A stretch of DNA of 10,218 bases, taken from NCBI GenBank assembly GCA_030673735.1, contig DAOVIK010000034.1, forward strand, positions 1-10,218, given 5' to 3'. The notes beneath the pieces are model-generated. The model saw only the letters and a program-made list of their open reading frames with translations. It was not told the DNA's origin and did no database searches. Positions 1-4,870 of this stretch are shown in pieces. How positions within the stretch are numbered: position 1 is the first letter of the stretch; every line of letters begins with the position of its first letter. The DNA comes from Anaerolineae bacterium. GTDB lineage: Bacteria > Chloroflexota > Anaerolineae > Anaerolineales > E44-bin32. The translations under genes were made by a program, and so were the position numbers.

Positions 1-29
1 ACGTACGACAGTGCTTTGCCGATATCCAT
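1..29 (-). CDS. N-terminus of DUF4013-like membrane protein (partial)
   Basis: Only the first nine full codons are inside the window; they read MDIGKALSY on the minus strand before the window edge. This opening resembles the start of DUF4013-type integral membrane proteins, which in Chloroflexota often begin MDIGKA followed by an acidic and aromatic stretch. That is recalled family knowledge, not a search result. A Shine-Dalgarno-like AAGGGGA (36-42) sits six bases upstream of the ATG, which supports a real start. It lies 76 bp downstream of the HIT gene on the same strand, so it may be co-transcribed. Function is unknown, and the family name is tentative because so little is visible. Confidence 0.5.
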
Positions 30-35
30 GATTGT

Positions 36-42
36 TCCCCTT
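36..42 (-). promoter_or_regulatory. Ribosome binding site of the partial DUF4013-like gene
   Basis: Read on the minus strand this is AAGGGGA, six bases before the ATG at 29-27. It is the main reason for calling a gene from such a short fragment. Confidence 0.5.
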
Positions 43-105
43 GAATCCAGAGCGAAGAATCCCGTTGTGAGCACTCCAATTCGGTCCTGCAACCTTGGAA
101 ATAGG

Positions 106-570
106 TTAGCCGACCCTAGTATCCTCCAGCTTGCTTCGAATTCCAACTGCCAATTCCTCGAAGACATCTGGCGAAAGCTTGTTTGCTGGAGCTGGAACCG
201 AGAAGTGCGAAGGGTAGTCTGGGTCAGTGAAGTTTACGCCGGAAAATTCTCGCACATCGGCATAGCGAGGAATGATGTGCATGTGGACGTGGCGAATTTG
301 ATTCTGAAGAAACGAGTAATTGAAGTGATCGGGGGAAAACAGCGATCTCAATGTAGTAGTTATCAAATAGAGTTGCTTTCTCAGGTGCTTCCACTCCTCT
401 GATGAAAGATCAATCACCTGCTCAGTGTGCCGTCTTAGCGACAAGAAAGTCCGCCCCAAGAGATTCTGGTTGTGATTCAGCACAAGCTTCCAATGCTTGC
501 CTTCTAGCAGGATTGGAGCCAGATCCGGGCTGCAGAGAGGACAATCATTATCCATCGCGTTCTTTCTCAT
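106..570 (-). CDS. HIT (histidine triad) family protein
   Basis: A small nucleotide-binding hydrolase or transferase of the histidine triad superfamily; substrates are typically nucleoside phosphoramidates or dinucleoside polyphosphates, but the exact substrate cannot be read from sequence. The signature HVHMHII followed by PRY lies about residues 94-102 and contains the catalytic histidine. An N-terminal CPLC pair (about residues 10-13) together with later histidines fits the zinc-binding HIT subgroup. At 154 aa it is a normal single-domain HIT length. The start is uncertain: ATG at 570, TTG at 573 and ATG at 555 (giving MDNDCPLC) are all in frame, and none has a strong Shine-Dalgarno. The gene lies 72 bp downstream of the glutaredoxin gene on the same strand and is probably transcribed with it. 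No linked function is evident. Confidence 0.88.
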   Translation of the reverse strand: MRKNAMDNDCPLCSPDLAPILLEGKHWKLVLNHNQNLLGRTFLSLRRHTEQVIDLSSEEWKHLRKQLYLITTTLRSLFSPDHFNYSFLQNQIRHVHMHIIPRYADVREFSGVNFTDPDYPSHFSVPAPANKLSPDVFEELAVGIRSKLEDTRVG

Positions 571-642
571 CAAGGCCGGTTGCCGAGGGACGCTCGCAAA
601 GCTGTCGGAGTGCCAGCCTGGGGAGGAGGTGTGGCCGTGGCA

Positions 643-897
643 TCATGCCGCGCCTATGCCCAGCTTCTCTCCCAACTCCTTGTTGGAGGGTTCGACCAGA
701 ATGGAGCCGTCCTGAAACACGATCGTCGGAACGCTGCGGTTGCCACCGTTCACTTCTCGTACATAGCGCTCGCCTTCCTTGTCTTTATCGATGTTCACCC
801 ATGTGAAAGGGATAGCATGCTTTTGAAGGAAGCTCTTCGAGCGGACGCAATCGAGGCACCAGTCCGTTCCATACATGACGATAGGTTTCTCTGACAT
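643..897 (-). CDS. Glutaredoxin-like / mycoredoxin-type thiol oxidoreductase
   Basis: An 84-residue cytoplasmic thioredoxin-fold protein, the usual size for a glutaredoxin or NrdH-like domain. The dithiol active site is WCLDC (Cys14 and Cys17) after the first beta strand, followed by basic residues as in mycoredoxin-type proteins. The SVPT segment (residues 55-58) supplies the expected cis-proline of the thiol-binding groove, and the following IVF..G strand fits the fold. It should reduce disulfides or mixed disulfides; whether the partner is glutathione, mycothiol or another thiol is not visible. The start is well fixed: AGGAG (904-908) lies six bases before the ATG. It is the first gene of a minus-strand group that continues with the HIT protein. 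Confidence 0.9.
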   Translation of the reverse strand: MSEKPIVMYGTDWCLDCVRSKSFLQKHAIPFTWVNIDKDKEGERYVREVNGGNRSVPTIVFQDGSILVEPSNKELGEKLGIGAA

Positions 898-1058
898 GTA
901 ACTCTCCTGCGTTCAATCCAATAATGGCTCCGCCAAACTGGCAAGGCGTGCTGATCTGATTCTAGCTGCATAAGCGAATTGGGACGAGCGAGGCAATTGG
1001 GTGCAGGGCTTGAATCGAGCGATCAGTGTGTGGGATTTATGAAGAGCGTGGCTTTGGT

Positions 1059-1067
1059 TGATATAAT
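1059..1067 (+). promoter_or_regulatory. Extended -10 promoter (TGATATAAT) for the C39 peptidase gene
   Basis: A perfect TATAAT at 1062-1067 is preceded by TGA, giving the extended -10 TGn motif. No good -35 hexamer is seen, which is usual with an extended -10. The ATG at 1076 begins nine bases after the last base of the hexamer, where transcription would be expected to start, so the message may be leaderless or nearly so. Confidence 0.6.
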
Positions 1068-1075
1068 TCCGTGCT

Positions 1076-2299
1076 ATGCGAGATCGTCTGATGTGGCTGT
1101 TGCGCTTCGCGCTGGGTGCAGGGATTGTCGGGCTGCTACTCGGGCTGGCTTTGCTGATTCCGGGAGTGAGAAGCCAGCTGGAATGGCGGCTGGATGCTGC
1201 TGCGGGGGTCATGCGCGGCTGGATCTATCCGGGCGATACGTTGCCTACGCTTGTGAATCCTGCGGTCACTCCAAGAGAGACTGCCACGCGCGTGCTCTCC
1301 CCGACCGCAACCGAGATCGCGATCTCAGTTGCCACACCCACACCCATACCAGCCAGCGTGACTCTCTTCTCGCCTCAATGGGAGAAGCAGGACTGGAACA
1401 ATTGTGGCCCGGCGGCGCTAGCGTTGGGGCTGCGCTTCTACGGCTGGCATGGCGATCAGTTTGATATCTCGGACCTGCTCAAGCCTGACCGGGGCGATAA
1501 GAATGTCAACGTCGAGGAGCTGGCCTATTACGTGCGCACCCGGGCCGGCTGGCTGGGCGTGCTGTACAGGGTGGGAGGAACGGTGGAGACCCTGAAGCGC
1601 TTCATCGCGCAGGGCTTTTCCGTGATCATCGAGACGAGCTTTGAGCTGCCCGAGGATGAGGGCGGTGGTGGATGGACCGGCCATTACCTGCTGCTGACCG
1701 GATACGATGAAACCGAGGGCGTCTTCGTGACGCAGGATACCTACTGGGGCCCCGACAGGTCGGTTTCCTACCAGGTGATTGATGACGATTGGAGAGCTTT
1801 CAACCGGGTATTCATGGTGGTTTACCCCTTGGACCAAGCCGAAACTGTCGAGGCGCTGCTTGGACCGGATCTGGACCTCGACTTCAACCGCCAGAGGGCG
1901 ATCGAGACTGCGCAAGCAGAAATCGCCGCGGACGATGGAGATGGATTTGCGTGGGCGAATCTGGGCGCAAACTTGGTCTATTTCGAGCGCTATGCTGAAG
2001 CCGCCGAAGCCTACGACACGGCACTGGCGCGAGGCTTGCCCTGGCGCTTCACGCGCCACCATTTTGGGCTGTATCACGCCTACTACAACGTGGGCAGATT
2101 CGAGGACGTGATCACCCTGACCGAAGCGACGCTTAACCGCACTCCCAAGGCGGAGGAGGCGCGGCTGTGGCATGGATGGGCTTCATTCCAGATGGGAGAT
2201 GTGCTGACGGCCATCGAAGACTTTCGCGCGGCGTTGCAGGTCAATCCCAACTATCTAGACGCGCAGTACGGCCTCGATTTTCTGGGCGCAAGCCCGTAG
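1076..2299 (+). CDS. Membrane-anchored C39-like cysteine peptidase with TPR repeats
   Basis: A 407-residue protein. Residues 8-29 form one hydrophobic signal anchor, followed by a Pro/Thr-rich linker (about 52-95) that would place the rest outside the membrane. Residues 97-250 look like a C39-type papain-fold peptidase: the nucleophile is in WNNCGPA (Cys110), with Gln105 a possible oxyanion residue, the His in GHYLLLTGYD (His203) and an Asp in VTQDTYWGP (Asp221). The C-terminal part (about 275-405) holds TPR-like helical pairs, clearest at 289-322 and 363-395, suited to binding a protein partner. Bacteriocin-type C39 domains sit on ABC exporters, but no ABC domain or leader-peptide gene is present, so the substrate is unknown. 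The ATG lacks a Shine-Dalgarno and fits a leaderless start. No clear terminator was seen after it. Confidence 0.82.
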   Translation: MRDRLMWLLRFALGAGIVGLLLGLALLIPGVRSQLEWRLDAAAGVMRGWIYPGDTLPTLVNPAVTPRETATRVLSPTATEIAISVATPTPIPASVTLFSPQWEKQDWNNCGPAALALGLRFYGWHGDQFDISDLLKPDRGDKNVNVEELAYYVRTRAGWLGVLYRVGGTVETLKRFIAQGFSVIIETSFELPEDEGGGGWTGHYLLLTGYDETEGVFVTQDTYWGPDRSVSYQVIDDDWRAFNRVFMVVYPLDQAETVEALLGPDLDLDFNRQRAIETAQAEIAADDGDGFAWANLGANLVYFERYAEAAEAYDTALARGLPWRFTRHHFGLYHAYYNVGRFEDVITLTEATLNRTPKAEEARLWHGWASFQMGDVLTAIEDFRAALQVNPNYLDAQYGLDFLGASP

Positions 2300-2400
2300 C
2301 GGCGGCAACGGAACCTTGACTCGAAATCGGCCGTCTGTCGCCATAGTTAACCTAATGTTGATGAACTTTGGTGTACCATGATTCCATAATCAGCAATTTT

Positions 2401-2405
2401 GGAGG
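2401..2405 (+). promoter_or_regulatory. Shine-Dalgarno that sets the ferritin start
   Basis: GGAGG lies seven bases before the ATG at 2413 but only one base before the in-frame ATG at 2407. Spacing therefore favours 2413 and rules against longer versions beginning upstream. Confidence 0.75.
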
Positions 2406-2412
2406 GATGCAA

Positions 2413-2925
2413 ATGCTCATAAGCGACACGTTGAACCAGGCCATGAACGATCAGATCGGTGATGAACTCATGGCTTCGAACCAGTACCTGAACATCGCTT
2501 CATACTTCGATAGCGAGACTCTCCCGGAGTTGGCGGATTTCTTTTTCAGGCAATCGGATGAGGAGCGCATGCATGCGCTGAAGATCGTGCGCTACGTGCT
2601 GGATGCCGGCGGCACCGTGGCGGTTCCGGCGCTCGAGGCGCCGGCAAAGGACATCACCTCGGCAGAGATGGCGGCCCAGATGGCTCTGGACTGGGAGTTG
2701 GAGGTCACCAAGAAGATCAATGCGCTCATGGACCTTGCCATCAAAGAGAACGATCACATCGCGCAGGAATCCCTGCAGTGGTTTGTGAACGAGCAGCTCG
2801 AAGAGGTTTCTTCAATGGACAGCTTGCTGGGCGTGATCCGCCGTGCTGGCGAGAATCAGTTGCTGCTGGTTGAGGAGTACATGGTCCGTCGATCGGCCGC
2901 TGAGGCGGGTAGCCCGGAAGCCTAG
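2413..2925 (+). CDS. ftnA: Non-heme bacterial ferritin (iron storage)
   Basis: A 170-residue four-helix-bundle ferritin that oxidises Fe(II) and stores the mineral in a 24-subunit cytoplasmic shell. Aligned by eye with E. coli FtnA, the ferroxidase ligands are all present: Glu18, Glu51 and His54 (within DEERMHA), Glu95 (in WELEVTKKIN), and Gln128 and Glu131 in QWFVNEQLEE. Tyr25 also matches the family. The conserved LQWFVNEQLEE segment separates it from Dps and from heme-binding bacterioferritin, which would have a Met heme ligand at a different position. The start at 2413 is chosen for its GGAGG spacing. The gene stands alone: 113 bp separate it from the peptidase gene, and a strong terminator follows. 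No convincing Fur box was seen. The gene symbol is by analogy. Confidence 0.95.
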   Translation: MLISDTLNQAMNDQIGDELMASNQYLNIASYFDSETLPELADFFFRQSDEERMHALKIVRYVLDAGGTVAVPALEAPAKDITSAEMAAQMALDWELEVTKKINALMDLAIKENDHIAQESLQWFVNEQLEEVSSMDSLLGVIRRAGENQLLLVEEYMVRRSAAEAGSPEA

Positions 2926-2947
2926 TGCATCCGAATTGATCATCATG

Positions 2948-2983
2948 AAACCGCCCGTTGGCAGATGTCGTCGGGCGGTTTTT
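2948..2983 (+). terminator. Rho-independent terminator after ferritin
   Basis: An inverted repeat AAACCGCCCG / CGGGCGGTTT (2948-2957 with 2972-2981) forms a ten-base-pair GC-rich stem with a 14-base loop, followed by a T run at 2979-2983. It ends the ferritin transcript 22 bp after its stop codon. An A tract on the other side means it could also work in the opposite direction. Confidence 0.9.
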
Positions 2984-3223
2984 GCGTTCCTTGGTAATTT
3001 AGATCGTGGCTGGAGCGCCTTTTCCCCATAACGTGTGATGGAGTCTTGCATAGCGCGGCGGGCGCGATCCTCTCCCTCGATGCCCATCTGCATCTCCATA
3101 GCTGCGAAAGCATCGTCTGGTCGATGGTTCGGGACTGAGCGATAAAGCTTAATATAGTATCGTGTTTCCGGCTCTGGGGGCGACGACTAGCCGAGAAGGT
3201 CCGTGGCCGGTCGGAGATGGTTG
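2984..3223. other. Intergenic region without a supported gene
   Basis: About 240 bp between the ferritin terminator and the operon promoter. On the minus strand one frame is open from 3186 down to 2812 and in its first part (3186-3000) reads like ordinary protein, including an acidic and basic helical stretch around EGEDRARRAMQD. It lacks a good start, runs through the terminator and then antisense to ferritin, so it is not called as a gene. An AT-rich TATAGT at 3153-3158 resembles a -10 box but has no partner. Confidence 0.4.
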
Positions 3224-3232
3224 TGCTATACT
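3224..3232 (+). promoter_or_regulatory. Extended -10 promoter (TGCTATACT) of the main operon
   Basis: TATACT at 3227-3232 is preceded by TGC, an extended -10. The ATG of the first operon gene (3240) starts eight bases after the hexamer, so transcription is predicted to begin at or one base before the ATG, giving a leaderless message. No -35 consensus and no Shine-Dalgarno are seen. This is the same architecture as at 1059-1067. Confidence 0.6.
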
Positions 3233-3239
3233 GCGCGCG

Positions 3240-3491
3240 ATGGATGCCGAGAAGCCGTTCACGGATAATTTGGTCGATTGGCTGCAAAATGCTGGTCTGG
3301 CGGAGATAACCGCCGTTTTACTTGAGGCGGCCGGCCCGCTTACGATTCTGGGTGCGCAGGCGATCTTCATGGTTGAGCCGCTTGTCAGCTCACCCGGCAG
3401 CCGGCTTCGTGAACTGGCGCATGCCTTGGAAGACAAAGATCAAGTTGGGCATCTTGTGCAGCGATTACGGGAGCAAGGGGAATCTACATGA
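3240..3491 (+). CDS. Small helical protein, first gene of the operon
   Basis: I do not recognise this 83-residue protein. It is predicted to be mostly alpha-helical. The middle (about 20-48) is apolar and ends in FMVEPLV but is interrupted by Glu and Pro residues, so a peripheral or amphipathic association with membrane subunits is more likely than a clean transmembrane helix. The C-terminal third is charged (RLRELAHALEDKDQ). The ATG at 3240 is chosen because the extended -10 lies just upstream; the same frame is open further upstream, but those codons would precede the predicted transcription start. The stop overlaps the next gene's start as ATGA, indicating translational coupling to the DUF6754-like protein. 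An accessory subunit of the same complex is inferred from position only. Confidence 0.72.
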   Translation: MDAEKPFTDNLVDWLQNAGLAEITAVLLEAAGPLTILGAQAIFMVEPLVSSPGSRLRELAHALEDKDQVGHLVQRLREQGEST

Positions 3492-4237
3492 CCGGAATAG
3501 GTGTCCTTGGACTGGTCATCCTTCTGTTTTTTATCCTGCTGCTGGTTGGCCTAAGCTTCCTTGAGCGCCGACATCCGGCGAGATTCCGTCGTGTGCGGAG
3601 TTTCGAGGAATTGGGCAAGGCAGTCGAGCGGTCCGTCGAGACAGGGGAGCGTGTGCACCTTTCGTTGGGGACCGGCTCGCTTATCGGAGCGGAACTTGCG
3701 CCTGGATTGGCGGGCTTGACGCTATTGGACCGCGTTGCCTCTGCGACATCGATGAGCGATATGCCGGTTGTGGTGACTACAAGTGACGGCGCGTTGGGTA
3801 TCTTGGCGCAAGACACATTGCGCAGTGCCTACCAGCGTGTGGGAGAACCGCGGCGTTACGAGGCCATGGCAGGGAGGGTAATTGGCCTAACGCCGTTCTC
3901 CTATGCTGCGGCTCTACCACCTGTGTTGACATCAGAAGATGTATCCGTACACCTGCTTCTTGGGTCATTCGGGGCAGAAGGTCCGCTGGCGGCGCACTTT
4001 GGCGAACGCCAGGAGGCGTTCGTGTTTGGCGGGACGGATGATGTTCCGTCGCAAGCATTGCTGTACGCCACGACGGATGATCCACTGATCGGGGAGGAAG
4101 TGTTCGCGGCAGGAGCCTATCTGGATGTCGGACCGCTGCACAGCGCCAGCTTGCGCACCCAGGACTTGCTTAGGGCGGCGATCGTCTTGGCAATCATAAT
4201 TGGCACATTGGTTGTGACGTTTGGGGGAGGCCCGTGA
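3488..4237 (+). CDS. DUF6754-like bitopic membrane protein
   Basis: A 249-residue protein with a hydrophobic helix at each end (about 4-24 and 230-246) and a soluble domain of some 200 residues between. The domain carries motifs I associate with DUF6754: LSLGTGSLIGAELAPGLAG (about 59-77), VVTTSDGALGILAQDTLR, GLTPFSYAAALP, GSFGAEG and GGTDDVPSQALLYATTDDP. DUF6754 has no known biochemical role. The family call is from memory and needs a profile search. The first helix is followed by basic ERRHPARFRR, which by the positive-inside rule puts the middle domain in the cytoplasm. AAGGGGA (3475-3481) lies six bases before the ATG, and the start overlaps the previous stop. The end overlaps the next gene's GTG by four bases. 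Confidence 0.8.
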   Translation: MTGIGVLGLVILLFFILLLVGLSFLERRHPARFRRVRSFEELGKAVERSVETGERVHLSLGTGSLIGAELAPGLAGLTLLDRVASATSMSDMPVVVTTSDGALGILAQDTLRSAYQRVGEPRRYEAMAGRVIGLTPFSYAAALPPVLTSEDVSVHLLLGSFGAEGPLAAHFGERQEAFVFGGTDDVPSQALLYATTDDPLIGEEVFAAGAYLDVGPLHSASLRTQDLLRAAIVLAIIIGTLVVTFGGGP

Positions 4238-4869
4238 AAATCGGCACCTACATAATTTGGGCAGCCGCGGCCGTAGTTGTGGGCATCGTCGTCTTGCTGG
4301 GCTATTTCATTGAGCAGCCGCTCATCCTTGAGACGCGTGCCAGTTTGATGCACTGGGCTGTCATATTGGCCGCTGCGGCCGTTTTCATGGGACTACTCAA
4401 CCTGCTGTTGGTGCATTGGAGCAAGATCAGCACCCAGACCAAGGGTTGGGGTTACAGTGCCTTGCTTATCGTCTTCCTGCTAGAAACCTTGGTGTTGGGA
4501 TTGATCTTTGGCCCTGATCACAACCTGGTACTCCTGCTCTTTACATATCTCCAACTCCCAGTGGAAATAAGCCTGATGGCGATTCTGGCGGTAGTCCTTG
4601 TTGTAGCCGGATATCGCCTCATTCTGCGTCGTAGAGACATGCTCAGCATGGTTTTCATGGGCACGGCGTTGGTGGTGCTCTTGGGAACCCTGCCTTGGGT
4701 TGTAAGCGGAGAGGGGGCGATCATACGGACATTGGGGGAAATGCGTGCTTGGATCACACAGGTTTGGGCGGTAGCCGGAGCACGCGGAATCCTACTTGGC
4801 GTTGCGCTGGGAGCAACAACCACGGGCTTGCGCGTGCTCCTTGGCGCCGATCGCCCGTATGGGGACTAG
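4234..4869 (+). CDS. Polytopic membrane protein, about six helices (unknown function)
   Basis: A 211-residue integral membrane protein with hydrophobic segments at roughly 6-25, 40-60, 74-93, 108-126, 137-157 and 177-203. The second and third are separated by a short polar loop (HWSKISTQTKGWG), and a basic loop (RLILRRRD, 128-135) lies before the fifth and is likely cytoplasmic. No transporter or enzyme motif is recognised. It starts at GTG in a GTGA overlap with the upstream stop, with GGGGGAGG (4223-4230) just before it. One base separates its stop from the next gene. Its place between the DUF6754-like and Zn-ribbon genes suggests it is a fixed membrane component of the same assembly. Confidence 0.82.
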   Translation: MKIGTYIIWAAAAVVVGIVVLLGYFIEQPLILETRASLMHWAVILAAAAVFMGLLNLLLVHWSKISTQTKGWGYSALLIVFLLETLVLGLIFGPDHNLVLLLFTYLQLPVEISLMAILAVVLVVAGYRLILRRRDMLSMVFMGTALVVLLGTLPWVVSGEGAIIRTLGEMRAWITQVWAVAGARGILLGVALGATTTGLRVLLGADRPYGD

Positions 4870-4870
4870 C

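Noticed and set aside
402..806. Plus-strand frames across 16-894
   Set aside because: They are antisense to the HIT and glutaredoxin genes, whose active-site motifs fix the coding strand.
959..964. TAGAAT on the minus strand as a -10 box for the glutaredoxin-HIT genes
   Set aside because: It is at a plausible distance from the start, but no -35 or extended -10 supports it, so it is too weak to annotate.
1418..2173. A 251-codon minus-strand frame opposite the C39 peptidase gene
   Set aside because: The plus strand has intact catalytic and TPR motifs, while the minus frame has none and no Shine-Dalgarno.
2366..2390. Possible promoter or operator upstream of ferritin (TTGATG, TACCAT, CATAAT and an imperfect TGGT/ACCA inverted repeat)
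   Set aside because: The spacings do not fit a standard promoter and the inverted repeat is only four bases per arm; it does not resemble a Fur box.
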